Source: Acidimicrobiaceae bacterium (lineage in GTDB: Bacteria; Actinomycetota; Acidimicrobiia; Acidimicrobiales; Ilumatobacteraceae). Taken from it: a stretch of 37,323 nt of DNA. The notes under the pieces were generated by a model that was not told the DNA's origin, searched no databases, and was given only the letters and a program-made list of their open reading frames with translations. Where the stretch lies: positions 1 through 37,323 of the forward strand of contig JAHEDX010000038.1 of the NCBI GenBank assembly GCA_024641005.1, written 5' to 3'. Positions 1 through 8,089 of the stretch are shown here, piece by piece (the stretch's first letter is position 1; every line of letters begins with the position of its first letter). A program made the translations under genes and the position numbers.

Positions 1-2
1 TG

Positions 3-377
3 CCACACATGGCATCCGAGGCCATGGCGGACGCATCGCCCGGGACGTCCGATGTCGACGTGCTCGGGTCCGGCGCCACCCAGGCTCCGGCGAAGAAGGC
101 TCCGGCCAAGAAGGCTCCGGCGAAGAAGGCTCCGGCGAAGAAGGCTCCGGCCAAGAAGGCCCCCGCCAAGGTTCAGGCCGACATCTCGTCGGCAGCGACC
201 ACGACGCCACCTGTCACACCCGTAGCAAAGGCTCCGGCGAAGAAGGCTCCGGCGAAGAAGGCTCCAGCGAAGAAGGCTCCAGCGAAGAAGGCTCCAGCGA
301 AGAAGGCTCCAGCGAAGAAGGCCCCAGCGAAGAAGGCCCCAGCGAAGAAGGCGCCGGCCAAGAAGGCCGACGCGTGA
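3..377 (+). CDS. Lys/Ala/Pro-rich repeat protein or C-terminal tail (5' end uncertain)
   Basis: The frame is open to the left window edge. The first in-window ATG is at 9, so this may be a short protein or the tail of a longer one. After about 25 ordinary residues it consists almost entirely of the pentapeptide A-P-A-K-K, in two blocks (84-170 and 231-365) separated by a roughly 20-residue Ala/Thr/Val linker. Such tails are known from histone H1-like and actinobacterial HU-type DNA-binding proteins and from tails of other nucleic-acid-binding proteins, so nonspecific DNA or RNA binding is an inference from composition. No folded domain is visible. The stop codon TGA (375-377) overlaps the ATG of the exonuclease III gene, suggesting translational coupling. 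I cannot name the upstream domain. Confidence 0.6.
   Translation, partial: PHMASEAMADASPGTSDVDVLGSGATQAPAKKAPAKKAPAKKAPAKKAPAKKAPAKVQADISSAATTTPPVTPVAKAPAKKAPAKKAPAKKAPAKKAPAKKAPAKKAPAKKAPAKKAPAKKADA
84..170 (+). repeat. 15-bp tandem repeat block 1 (A-P-A-K-K coding)
   Basis: Five in-frame 15-bp units of the type gctccgGCGAAGAAG (84-158) are followed by a 12-bp partial unit (159-170). Units differ only at synonymous third positions (gcg/gcc), which fits expansion by unit duplication followed by drift. Confidence 0.9.
231..365 (+). repeat. 15-bp tandem repeat block 2 (A-P-A-K-K coding)
   Basis: Nine in-frame 15-bp units. Units 3-6 are identical (gctccagcgaagaag), and units 7-8 share a neighbouring variant (gccccagcgaagaag). 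This local sameness points to recent slippage or unequal exchange within the block. Copy number is likely to vary between strains. Confidence 0.9.
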
Positions 378-1153
378 TGCGTGTCGTCACCTGGAACGTC
401 AACTCGTTGCGGGCGCGACTCGAGCGCGTCGAGGAATGGATCACCGAGGTGCAACCCGACGTGTTGTGCCTGCAGGAGACCAAGCTCGCCGATGATGCCT
501 TTCCGGGCCTCACCTTCGAGGCGCTCGGCTACGAGTCGGCGCACTACGGCCAGGGTCAGTGGAATGGCGTGGCGATTCTTTCCAAGGTCGGCATCGACGA
601 TGTCGTCACCAACTTCGCCGCCGGGGTCGAACCCGATCCCGATGCCCGCATCATCACGGCGACCTGTGGCGGCGTCCGGGTCTCGTGCTGCTATGTACCC
701 AACGGTCGCAGCCTCGACGACGATCACTACACCTACAAGCTGAGCTGGCTCGACCGGCTCGTCGAGCACCTCGATCGCGACTCCTCGTGCGATGCCGACG
801 TCATCGTCACCGGTGACTTCAACATCGCTCCCGAGGACCGCGATGTCTACGACATGCGCAAGTTCCGCAACGCCACTCATGTCAGCCAGGCCGAACGCGA
901 CCGCCTGACGGCACTCGAGCAGTGGGGCCTCAGCGATCTGTTCCGGCAGCATCACCCCGACGCCGACTCGCTGTATTCGTGGTGGGATTATCGCTCCGGC
1001 GACTTCCACCAGGGTCGCGGCCTTCGGATCGACCTGGTGCTCGGATCTGCATCGGTGGCGAAACGGTGTGAGTGGAGTGCGATCGACCGCAACGCTCGCA
1101 AGGGAAAGCAGCCCAGCGATCACGCACCCGTGATGGTCGACCTCGCTGGCTGA
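377..1153 (+). CDS. xth: exodeoxyribonuclease III / AP endonuclease (ExoA/XthA family)
   Basis: A 258-residue protein of normal family length that cuts DNA 5' of abasic sites in base excision repair. The exonuclease-endonuclease-phosphatase fold motifs are all present: N7 in WNVNS, E34 in QETK, Y106 in YVPNG, D147 and N149 in GDFNIAP, the RIDLVL segment, and the C-terminal D248-H249 in SDHAPV. These correspond to metal-binding and catalytic residues of E. coli Xth. I chose ATG 377, which overlaps the upstream stop as TGATG; a GTG at 374 would add one residue. The gene converges with the UvrD2-like helicase gene, whose stop lies 27 bp beyond. The pairing with a basic repeat tail upstream is unusual. 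Confidence 0.93.
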   Translation: MRVVTWNVNSLRARLERVEEWITEVQPDVLCLQETKLADDAFPGLTFEALGYESAHYGQGQWNGVAILSKVGIDDVVTNFAAGVEPDPDARIITATCGGVRVSCCYVPNGRSLDDDHYTYKLSWLDRLVEHLDRDSSCDADVIVTGDFNIAPEDRDVYDMRKFRNATHVSQAERDRLTALEQWGLSDLFRQHHPDADSLYSWWDYRSGDFHQGRGLRIDLVLGSASVAKRCEWSAIDRNARKGKQPSDHAPVMVDLAG

Positions 1154-1180
1154 CCCGGACCTGACCCGCTGCGGCGATCG

Positions 1181-3058
1181 TCACCGCTCGGCCAGCGCCG
1201 CAGCGATCCCCTCGAAGAGCCGGCGGGCGGTGATGGACCCGAGACCGGTCACCCGATCGAGCTCATCCGGTGTGCCTGGTCGCTGATCTGCGATGACACC
1301 GAGCGCGTGGTCGGTGATCACGGCACTCGGCAGAATCCCACCGGCACGGGCCACGCCGGCCCGCCAGTCGCGGAGCCGATCGAGTGTGACCTGCCTGCCG
1401 GTCCGCCGCATCGCCACCAACTCGGTCGGCGGACCCATCGTTTCTGGCGTCTCGCTGATGAACCCGTCGAGCAGGGGAGTGAGCTTGCGCTGATACCCGC
1501 CCCTGCGCTCGGCCCAGTTGACCGTCAGCATGTCGGTCGCCCGGGTGAGCGCGACGTACAACAGGCGCGCCTCCTCGGAGCGGGCCGCGTTGGTGGTGGC
1601 CGACCTGTGCGGGACCAGACTCGTCTCGCAGCCGACCAGGTACACCGTGTGCCACTCGCGACCCTTTGCTCCGTGGAACGTGAGTACATCCACACCGGGC
1701 AGGTCGCGACCGAACGGATCCGTTGTCGACACCCAGTTGCGAAACGCCGGTCCGTCGCCCGTGGGCTGCTCGCGTAGGAACTCGAGCGCGGCTTCGCCAA
1801 CCTCGGCTCGGGGGTCGCCTACTCCGTCGATCTGGTCGAACTGATCGCGCGCCCATTGCCGCATGTGATTGGGCTCGCGGAGCCGATACGCCTCGGCGAG
1901 GATCGGCGTGAATGGTGAGCCGGGCCCATCGACCAAGCGTCGCACCGCCACGCCGGCGTCGACGAGAGCGGTGCGGGTCGTCGCCAGTACGGCATGGGTG
2001 CGGGCCAGCACGGCCACTCGGGCGGTCCGGACGAGGGTGGGGTCGAGCCGGGCGATCTGATGGGCGACCCAGCGCGCCTCGCCGTGTTCGTCGTCGTGTG
2101 CCACCGTGGCGACGACCGGTCCGTCGGGCCGCGCCGATACGACCTCGGTGTGTTGGCCGTCGGAACGCAACGAGTGGGCGGCGACGTCGACGATCTGGGG
2201 AGTGCAGCGATGATTGACGGGGAGTCGCACCACCTCGATGCCGGGGAAACGATCGGACACCTCGATCAACAAGGTCGGGTCCGATCCGTTGAACCCATAG
2301 ATCGCCTGGGCCGGATCGCCTACGAGGAACAAGTCGTCACGACCGTCGCGGAACAGATCGACCATCCGGTGCTGGAGAGGGTTGAGGTCCTGTGCCTCGT
2401 CGACGAGCACATGCCGGAATCGCCACCGAACACCGGCCGCGAACTCGGGATCCTGCTCGATCGCTTCGATGGTGGTGCTCAACAGATCGTCGAGGTCGAG
2501 GACGCCGCGTTTGCGTTTCTCGACTCGATAGGCAGCGAGTGCCTCGGCGACCCGCGCTGGTGACACCGATGATCTCCTGTCGCCACGTCGCGCTGCGCTC
2601 TCGTACCCGTCGGCATCGACGCCGCGGGCCGTGGCCCAGTCCATCTCGTTGACGAGTTCGTCCAGACCGTCGCGACCCATCAGACTGCTCACGATCCGTG
2701 ACCGGTCGCTGATGATCGTCTTCGGTTGCTGATCGAGGTCGAGCCACCGCTGGCGAAGGAGTTGCTGGGCGATCGAGTGGAAGGTTCCGGCCGCGATGCG
2801 TTCGGTCAGCCCCAACCGAGGGAGTCGTCGACGAAGCTCGCCGGCGGCCTCGCGCGTGAAGGTGAGTACCACGGTGTGGGCTCCGTCGGCGGTCCCGGTG
2901 GCGATGCGGTACGCGACCCTCCTGGTGAGCACCCGGGTCTTCCCTGAGCCGGCGCCGGCCACCACGGCGACGAGCTGGGAGTCGGTCGTGACCGCGCGGC
3001 GCTGATCGGCGTCGAGATCGGCCAACAGCAGATCCGGGGACAGCGACTCGTCCGTCAC
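1181..3058 (-). CDS. UvrD2-like superfamily 1 DNA helicase with HRDC-like C-terminus
   Basis: A 625-residue SF1A helicase, ATP-driven and 3'-5' by family. Motifs are in order: Q-like DADQRRAV, Walker A AGAGSGKT, motif II VDEAQD, motif III GDPAQAIYGFNGSD, motif IV NHRC, motif V TFHGAKGREW and motif VI LLYVALTRA. The last 80 or so residues, ending in GLGSITARRLFEG, look like an HRDC domain, the layout of mycobacterial UvrD2. Only two cysteines are present (in NHRC and VGCE), so the tetracysteine segment of mycobacterial UvrD2 is absent. The frame stays open upstream to 3676, but that part lies opposite the divergent gene. GTG 3058 is the first start giving a sensible N-terminus and has a -10 hexamer 7 bp before it. 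A role in repair or recombination is inferred. Confidence 0.88.
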   Translation of the reverse strand: MTDESLSPDLLLADLDADQRRAVTTDSQLVAVVAGAGSGKTRVLTRRVAYRIATGTADGAHTVVLTFTREAAGELRRRLPRLGLTERIAAGTFHSIAQQLLRQRWLDLDQQPKTIISDRSRIVSSLMGRDGLDELVNEMDWATARGVDADGYESAARRGDRRSSVSPARVAEALAAYRVEKRKRGVLDLDDLLSTTIEAIEQDPEFAAGVRWRFRHVLVDEAQDLNPLQHRMVDLFRDGRDDLFLVGDPAQAIYGFNGSDPTLLIEVSDRFPGIEVVRLPVNHRCTPQIVDVAAHSLRSDGQHTEVVSARPDGPVVATVAHDDEHGEARWVAHQIARLDPTLVRTARVAVLARTHAVLATTRTALVDAGVAVRRLVDGPGSPFTPILAEAYRLREPNHMRQWARDQFDQIDGVGDPRAEVGEAALEFLREQPTGDGPAFRNWVSTTDPFGRDLPGVDVLTFHGAKGREWHTVYLVGCETSLVPHRSATTNAARSEEARLLYVALTRATDMLTVNWAERRGGYQRKLTPLLDGFISETPETMGPPTELVAMRRTGRQVTLDRLRDWRAGVARAGGILPSAVITDHALGVIADQRPGTPDELDRVTGLGSITARRLFEGIAAALAER

Positions 3059-3065
3059 CGGCGCA

Positions 3066-3071
3066 ACGGTA
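3066..3071 (-). promoter_or_regulatory. -10 element (TACCGT) for leaderless helicase gene
   Basis: On the minus strand TACCGT ends 7 bp before GTG 3058, placing the expected transcript start at or next to the start codon. No Shine-Dalgarno is present and I see no convincing -35. It shares two bases with the opposing -10 at 3070-3075. Confidence 0.6.
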
Positions 3072-3075
3072 CTGT
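3070..3075 (+). promoter_or_regulatory. -10 element (TACTGT) for leaderless PH-domain gene
   Basis: TACTGT ends 7 bp before GTG 3083, consistent with a leaderless mRNA. Together with the minus-strand hexamer it forms the near-palindrome ACGGTACTGT, centred in the 24-bp gap between the two divergent start codons. Confidence 0.6.
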
Positions 3076-3082
3076 TGGTTTG

Positions 3083-3700
3083 GTGCCGTACCCGAAGAAA
3101 TTGCTGAACGATTACGAGACGGTGGCGCTCGACCTGCATCCGCACTGGTGGTATTTCGTCGGCCCCGTCATCGCCGTCGTCGGTTCGATCGTCATCGGCG
3201 TCCTCTCGCTCGCGTTGCTCGGCGGCGATGGCCTCAGTGACGCCGCGCGCTGGGCCGCCCTGGTCGTCCTCGGGCTCTGTGCGGTGTGGCTGGCGATCCG
3301 CTACATGAAGTGGGCGACCACCAATTTCGTGATCACCAGTGACCGGGTGATCTTCCGGAGCGGCGTGCTCTCCAAACGCGGCATCGAGATCCCGCTCGAA
3401 CGAGTCAACAATGTGTCGTTCAAGCAGTCGATCTTCGAACGGATGCTCGGTGCGGGTGACCTGTTGATCGAATCGGGAGGCGAAGACGGTCAGCAGCGGT
3501 TCAGCGACATCCGTCGACCGGACCGGGTGCAGAACCTGATCCATGCGCAGATGGGGGTCAACGAGAGCCGGCGGTTCGGTGGCCAACCGGCCGGTCACGA
3601 TGTCGTGTCCCAGCTCGAGAAGCTCGAGGGGCTGATGGAGCGGGGCATGATCTCCCGCGACGAGTTCGACGAGCAAAAGCGCAGATTGTTGCGCAGCTGA
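3083..3700 (+). CDS. membrane-anchored bacterial PH (DUF304-type) domain protein with SHOCT tail
   Basis: A 205-residue protein. After a short N-terminus there are two hydrophobic segments (about residues 23-50 and 58-75, the second ending before the RYMKW stretch), so it is likely membrane-anchored. The following segment (NFVITSDRVIFRSG, then IEIPLERVNNVSFKQS, then GAGDLLIESGG) is the typical bacterial PH-like domain of DUF304/YdbT-type proteins. The end (LEKLEGLMERGMISRDEFDE) is a SHOCT motif, a short oligomerisation helix pair. The molecular function of this family is poorly known. GTG 3083 was preferred over TTG 3080 because of the -10 spacing. It is divergent from the helicase gene. Confidence 0.85.
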   Translation: MPYPKKLLNDYETVALDLHPHWWYFVGPVIAVVGSIVIGVLSLALLGGDGLSDAARWAALVVLGLCAVWLAIRYMKWATTNFVITSDRVIFRSGVLSKRGIEIPLERVNNVSFKQSIFERMLGAGDLLIESGGEDGQQRFSDIRRPDRVQNLIHAQMGVNESRRFGGQPAGHDVVSQLEKLEGLMERGMISRDEFDEQKRRLLRS

Positions 3701-3762
3701 GTGGTCGATGTCGATCGGTGGCCCGTTGAGGATCCGGCGATCGCGCGTGTCACACTCGGGGC

Positions 3763-4671
3763 ATGACGACTGCTGAACTGAGCTCGGGAATCAAGCTCGA
3801 GTACGACACCTTTGGCGACCCGCATGCACCGGCGCTGTTGCTCGTGATGGGCTTCACCGCACAGATGACCGCCTGGGACGAGGGCTTCTGCCGCCAACTC
3901 GCCGACCGGGGCCGGTTCGTGATCCGGTTCGACAACCGTGATTGTGGTCTGTCCACGAAGCTCGACGGGCAGTTCGTCGATGCTGCAGCCATCATGGGGG
4001 CAGCGATGATCAAGGCCGAGATCCCCCCGGTTCCGTACACCTTGTCCGACATGGCGGCCGATGCGATCGCCCTGCTCGATCACCTCGGGATCGAGCGTGC
4101 CCATGTCGTCGGCGCATCGATGGGCGGGATGATCGTGCAATCCATGGCCATCGAGCACCCACGGCGGCTGCTCAGCGTCACATCGATCATGTCGACGATC
4201 GGCGACCTCGAGTTCGGGCAGGCAACGCCCGAAGCGATGGAGGTGATCCTGGCGCCGCCACCGTCCGACCGTGCCGCGGCGATCGCCCGCGCAGCGGACT
4301 ATGGCGTGTGGGCGTCGAAGCGCTACTTCGATGTCGAGCGGGCGTACGAGCGCGCAGCCGCCTCCTACGATCGTTGCTCGTATCCGGAGGGAGCATCGCG
4401 CCAGATCGCTGCGATCTATGCCAGCGGTGACCGATCGGATCTGCTTCGTGCGGTCACGGTGCCGATGCTCGTGATCCATGGTCGCGACGACACGTTGATC
4501 GACCCGTCAGGCGGGCGTCGCACGGCCGAATTGGTACCCGGCGCGCACCTGGTCGAGCTCGCCGACATGGGTCACGACATACCCGAGCAACTCTGGCCGA
4601 TGATCGTCGGGGCCCTGATCGCCCACGGTGACACGGCAGTTGCGACGACAGAACTGATGGTGGCGTCATGA
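3763..4671 (+). CDS. alpha/beta-hydrolase
   Basis: A 302-residue alpha/beta-hydrolase fold enzyme. The nucleophile elbow is GASMGG with S119. The acid is probably in the [11 protein letters not shown] segment and the catalytic His is H271 in DMGHDIP. The oxyanion region is VMGFTAQ. The substrate cannot be read from sequence; the family includes esterases, lactonases and haloperoxidase-like enzymes. It leads a tight plus-strand run. Its last codons overlap the next gene as ATGA, so the two are probably co-translated. A CACACT hexamer 6 bp before the ATG is only a poor match to a -10. A role in lipid or acyl-CoA metabolism is inferred from the neighbouring CoA enzyme. Confidence 0.85.
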   Translation: MTTAELSSGIKLEYDTFGDPHAPALLLVMGFTAQMTAWDEGFCRQLADRGRFVIRFDNRDCGLSTKLDGQFVDAAAIMGAAMIKAEIPPVPYTLSDMAADAIALLDHLGIERAHVVGASMGGMIVQSMAIEHPRRLLSVTSIMSTIGDLEFGQATPEAMEVILAPPPSDRAAAIARAADYGVWASKRYFDVERAYERAAASYDRCSYPEGASRQIAAIYASGDRSDLLRAVTVPMLVIHGRDDTLIDPSGGRRTAELVPGAHLVELADMGHDIPEQLWPMIVGALIAHGDTAVATTELMVAS

Positions 4672-5825
4672 GCGGCCCGCTCGCCGGCTATCGGGTGATC
4701 GAGATCGCCGGCATCGGGCCTGGCCCGTTCGCGGCGATGTTGCTCAGCGACATGGGCGCCGAAGTGATCCGGGTCGAACGCGCCGGAGCGGTGCGCGGGC
4801 CTGCCCCAGAGACACCGCACCCCGACATCTCGCGGCGTGGCCGTCGCAACATCGCGCTCGACCTCAAGCACCCTGACGGTGTCGCCACGCTGCTCGATCT
4901 GGTTGCCCAGGCTGACGCGTTGATCGAAGGGTTCCGCCCCGGTGTGATGGAACGACTCGGCGTCGGCCCCGACGAGTGCCTCGCCCGCAATCCCAAGCTC
5001 GTGTTCGGTCGCATGACCGGCTGGGGCCAGGACGGGCCGTACTCGTCAGCGGCGGGGCACGACATCAACTACATCGCCCTCGCCGGCGCGCTGGCTCACT
5101 TCGGCCGAGCCGGCCAGCCTCCGACCCCACCGATGAACATGGTCGGCGACTTCGGCGGAGGCGGCATGTTCCTGGCCTTCGGTGTGGTGTGTGCGCTGCT
5201 CGAGGCCCAGCGCAGCGGCGCCGGCCAAGTGGTCGATACCGCAATGGTCGATGGCACGGCGACGCTGATGACGATGTTCTGGGCGCTGAGCCAGATGGGC
5301 GTGCACGACATCAACAAGCGTGGCGAGAACCTGCTCGATACGGGGGCACACTTCTACGACGTCTACGAATGCTCCGATGGCGAGTATGTATCGATCGGTT
5401 CGATCGAGCCCCAGTTCTACGCTGAACTGATGAGGCTCACCGGACTCGAGGCAGACCCCGAATTCGCGGCGCAGAACAATCGCGAGCAGTGGCCCCATCT
5501 CAAGCAACGCCTGTCCGAGGTGTTCCGGTCGAAGTCGCGTGCCGAGTGGTGCGAGATCATGGAGCACACCGACGTCTGCTTCGCGCCGGTGCTACGCATG
5601 GACGAAGCTGCGGCCCACCCACACAACGTGGCCCGCGGTACCTTCGTCGAGATCGCTGGTCTCACGCAGCCCGCGCCCGCACCGCGCTTCAGTCGCACCG
5701 CGCCGACGATCGATCGTCTGCCGGCGCACGATGGCCAGCACACTGTCGAGGTCTTGGCCGAGTGGGGTCTCCCGCAAGAGCGGATCGAGGCCTTGGTCGA
5801 GTCCGGCGCTGCAAGGCAGGCCTGA
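4668..5825 (+). CDS. alpha-methylacyl-CoA racemase-like family III CoA enzyme (CaiB/BaiF)
   Basis: A 385-residue member of the CaiB/BaiF family. It carries the AMACR-type catalytic set rather than the simple CoA-transferase aspartate pattern: H131 in AGHDINY, D161 in VGDFGGGG, and E247 in the SIEPQFY segment, matching His/Asp/Glu of mycobacterial MCR. AMACR racemises the 2-methyl centre of branched acyl-CoAs before beta-oxidation. The N-terminal motif [23 protein letters not shown] is typical of the family (residues 15-37). It starts inside the hydrolase stop (ATGA) and abuts the deacetylase gene. The racemase reading is likely but not certain, because many paralogues of unknown substrate exist. 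Confidence 0.87.
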   Translation: MSGPLAGYRVIEIAGIGPGPFAAMLLSDMGAEVIRVERAGAVRGPAPETPHPDISRRGRRNIALDLKHPDGVATLLDLVAQADALIEGFRPGVMERLGVGPDECLARNPKLVFGRMTGWGQDGPYSSAAGHDINYIALAGALAHFGRAGQPPTPPMNMVGDFGGGGMFLAFGVVCALLEAQRSGAGQVVDTAMVDGTATLMTMFWALSQMGVHDINKRGENLLDTGAHFYDVYECSDGEYVSIGSIEPQFYAELMRLTGLEADPEFAAQNNREQWPHLKQRLSEVFRSKSRAEWCEIMEHTDVCFAPVLRMDEAAAHPHNVARGTFVEIAGLTQPAPAPRFSRTAPTIDRLPAHDGQHTVEVLAEWGLPQERIEALVESGAARQA

Positions 5826-6653
5826 ATGGGAACCCTGGTCTGCCTGCACGCTCACCCCGACGACGAAGCGATCGCGACCGGTGGTTCGATGGCACGAGCC
5901 CACGCCGAAGGGCATCGGGTCGTGCTGGTCGTCGCTACCGACGGTGCTCACGGTGAATCGCCCGACGATCTTGCCGACGGTGAGACCCTGGTCGAGCGGC
6001 GGCGTGCCGAGACGCTCGAGTCTGCCGCCGCACTGGGCATCGATCGTGTCGAGTTTCTCGACTACACCGACTCGGGGATGACCGGTTGGGACCAGAATGG
6101 TCACGATCAGGCGTTCTGTCGAACAGATGTCGACACCGCAGCGGGCCGTGTGGCCGACGTGCTGCGAGAGGAGCGCGCCGATCTGTTCACGATCTACGAC
6201 TGGCACGGCGGGTACGGCCACCCCGACCACATCCAGGTGCACCGGGTGGGGTGCCGTGCCGAGGAGATGGTGCGAGCCGACCTGCCGAACCTGCGTGTGC
6301 TCGAGTCGACGATGAACCGCGACGGCATGCGACGGATGATCGCGATGGCCAGGGAGATGGGCCTCGAGAGTGCCGGCCTCGACGATGACGACGGCGAGCT
6401 CTTCGATCCCGACGGACCGATGGACGACGGGAATCCGATGGGAACGCCCGAGGCCGAACTGACGCTCGGTGTCGACGTGTTCGACTTCACCGGGAAGAAG
6501 CGGGCGGCGATCGCCGCCCACCGTAGCCAGGTCTCGGACTCGAGCTTCTTCCTGCAGATGCCGCCTGAGGTGTTCGCTGAAGCCTTCGGTCGCGAGTGGT
6601 ATATCGAGCACGGTCAGCCGCCCGGTCTGCGGATGGGATGGCTGTTCGAGTGA
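5826..6653 (+). CDS. LmbE/PIG-L family zinc deacetylase, mycothiol-conjugate-amidase-like
   Basis: A 275-residue protein with the two zinc-binding signatures of the PIG-L/LmbE fold: AHPDDE at residues 9-14, whose Asp is the general base, and GHPDHIQVHR in the middle. Family members remove N-acetyl groups from amino sugars (MshB) or cleave mycothiol S-conjugates (Mca). Length and the surrounding sequence look closer to Mca/MshB than to lincomycin LmbE. The ATG directly follows the stop of the CoA enzyme gene with no gap, so co-translation is likely. No other mycothiol gene is in this window, so the substrate remains a guess. A detoxification role is an inference. Confidence 0.83.
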   Translation: MGTLVCLHAHPDDEAIATGGSMARAHAEGHRVVLVVATDGAHGESPDDLADGETLVERRRAETLESAAALGIDRVEFLDYTDSGMTGWDQNGHDQAFCRTDVDTAAGRVADVLREERADLFTIYDWHGGYGHPDHIQVHRVGCRAEEMVRADLPNLRVLESTMNRDGMRRMIAMAREMGLESAGLDDDDGELFDPDGPMDDGNPMGTPEAELTLGVDVFDFTGKKRAAIAAHRSQVSDSSFFLQMPPEVFAEAFGREWYIEHGQPPGLRMGWLFE

Positions 6654-6666
6654 GCGCGGATTCGCG

Positions 6667-7221
6667 GTGACCACGATCGTCCGACTGGTGCGCCACGGGC
6701 GTGCCGCTGCAGGCTGGAATGTCGATCCCGATCCCGATCTCGACGAGTTGGGGCGCGAACAGTCGGAGAAGGTCGCCGGCGAGCTGATGGCGATCGGCGC
6801 GTTCTCGATCGTCGCGAGCCCCTTGCGGCGTTGCCGTTCCACGGCTGCGTACTATGCGGATCGAGTCGCCTTGCCGGTCGTGGTCGAACCGGCCGTCGCC
6901 GAAATCCCCTCGCCCGAGGGGATCGAGATGGCAGACCGGGTCGATTGGCTGCGTGGCGCGATGCAGGGCACCTGGGCTGATCTGGGGCAGCGATACACGT
7001 CGTATCGGGATGCCACGGTCGACTACGTGAAGGGGTGCCACAGCGACACTGTGATCTTCTCGCACTTCATCGCGATCAATGCGGTGATCGGGGCGTGCAT
7101 CGGCGACGATCGACTGGTCATCCGCAGCCTCGACAACTGTTCGATCACCACCGTCGCGATCGAAGCCGGCCGGCTCCGTCTTGTCGAGGGTGGCAGCGAG
7201 GCCGACACGCTGATCCGCTGA
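6667..7221 (+). CDS. histidine phosphatase superfamily (phosphoglycerate-mutase-like) protein
   Basis: A 184-residue branch 1 histidine phosphatase. The phospho-accepting His is in LVRHGRA near the N-terminus, the downstream Arg lies in SPLRRCRSTA, and the second catalytic His is in FSHFIAIN. These proteins dephosphorylate small molecules or proteins, and the substrate is not predictable here. GTG 6667 lies 13 bp after the deacetylase stop and is preferred because it puts the RHG motif at the usual distance from the N-terminus; the frame is open further upstream inside the previous gene. It is the last gene of the four-gene run. Confidence 0.86.
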   Translation: MTTIVRLVRHGRAAAGWNVDPDPDLDELGREQSEKVAGELMAIGAFSIVASPLRRCRSTAAYYADRVALPVVVEPAVAEIPSPEGIEMADRVDWLRGAMQGTWADLGQRYTSYRDATVDYVKGCHSDTVIFSHFIAINAVIGACIGDDRLVIRSLDNCSITTVAIEAGRLRLVEGGSEADTLIR

Positions 7222-7294
7222 TCGTTCGCCGCGGGGTCGTCCCGTCGTCGACGCGACCGCCCAATCCGCGCAAATCATGGCATCCTCCACCACA

Positions 7295-8074
7295 ATGACT
7301 GCCATGTTCCGGTCCCCCCGTTCCGGTCGACGACGTCGTTTGTTCGCGCTCGTCGCGGCGCCGCTGTTGATCGCCGCTTGTGCCAGCGGTGAGGACACCT
7401 CCCCGCCTTTGACCGTCCCGGTCTTCGTCGATGCCTCGTCCCAGGCGATCCCGTCCACGACCGTCCCGGTCGTCCCGGTCACGACCGCTACATCGGTCGA
7501 CGCCGAACCTCCCGCCGACGTCACGACCACGACCACGACCCTGCCTCCGGTTACCACGACCACCGAACCGCTGGCGATCCAGGAACTCCTGTTGCGGGGC
7601 GACGGCCTCGGTTTGGCCCGATTCGGCGCCGCACCGGAGGGGGTCATCGAGTACGTGACGTCGATCCTGGGCGGCAACACTGCCGACACCGGCTGGGTCG
7701 ATCCATACACGTTCGCCGACTGCAGCCCGGCCACCGTCGCCCGCCGCGTCGATTGGGGTGTGCTCTCACTGCTCTTCAGCGACCTGTCCAGCTACGCCGC
7801 CGGCCGAAATCACTTCATCGGCTGGGAGTACGGTCGCGTCGGACAGATCGGCGACGAGCCTGCCGGTCTGCGCACCCCCGGCGGAACGACGCTCGGTAGT
7901 CGGGTGGTCGATCTGCTGGCCGACTTTCCCGACGCCGGCGTCAACGAGGGTGAGGCCGATCTCAACATCCCGCCCAACTTCTATGTCAGCGACAACTTCC
8001 GCGGGCTGCTCACCGGCACCTCGCCCGACGACTTCGTCACCGTGATCTTCGGTGGCTACGGCTGCGCCGAGTAG
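7295..8074 (+). CDS. putative lipoprotein with Thr/Pro-rich linker, unknown function
   Basis: About 259 residues. The N-terminus is an Arg-rich n-region (RSGRRRR), a hydrophobic core and a lipobox LLIAAC with C29, so export and lipid anchoring are likely. A low-complexity Val/Thr/Pro stretch follows (roughly residues 40-90, with TTTTTTLPPVTTTTEP), typical of a flexible wall-spanning linker. The C-terminal 160 or so residues form a compact, aromatic-rich domain with two Cys (in ADCSPAT and YGCAE) that could pair. I do not recognise the domain. An ATG at 7277 is also in frame; I preferred 7295 because a CATCCT hexamer lies 8 bp before it and the signal peptide is then of normal length. Confidence 0.7.
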   Translation: MTAMFRSPRSGRRRRLFALVAAPLLIAACASGEDTSPPLTVPVFVDASSQAIPSTTVPVVPVTTATSVDAEPPADVTTTTTTLPPVTTTTEPLAIQELLLRGDGLGLARFGAAPEGVIEYVTSILGGNTADTGWVDPYTFADCSPATVARRVDWGVLSLLFSDLSSYAAGRNHFIGWEYGRVGQIGDEPAGLRTPGGTTLGSRVVDLLADFPDAGVNEGEADLNIPPNFYVSDNFRGLLTGTSPDDFVTVIFGGYGCAE

Positions 8075-8089
8075 CCCGGGTGGTTCGAC

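Noticed and set aside
84..365. CRISPR-like regular repeats
   Set aside because: Units are contiguous, multiples of three, in frame and encode A-P-A-K-K; there are no spacers.
3059..3676. N-terminal extension of the helicase frame
   Set aside because: It overlaps the divergent PH-domain gene completely and has no homologous look; GTG 3058 has a matching -10.
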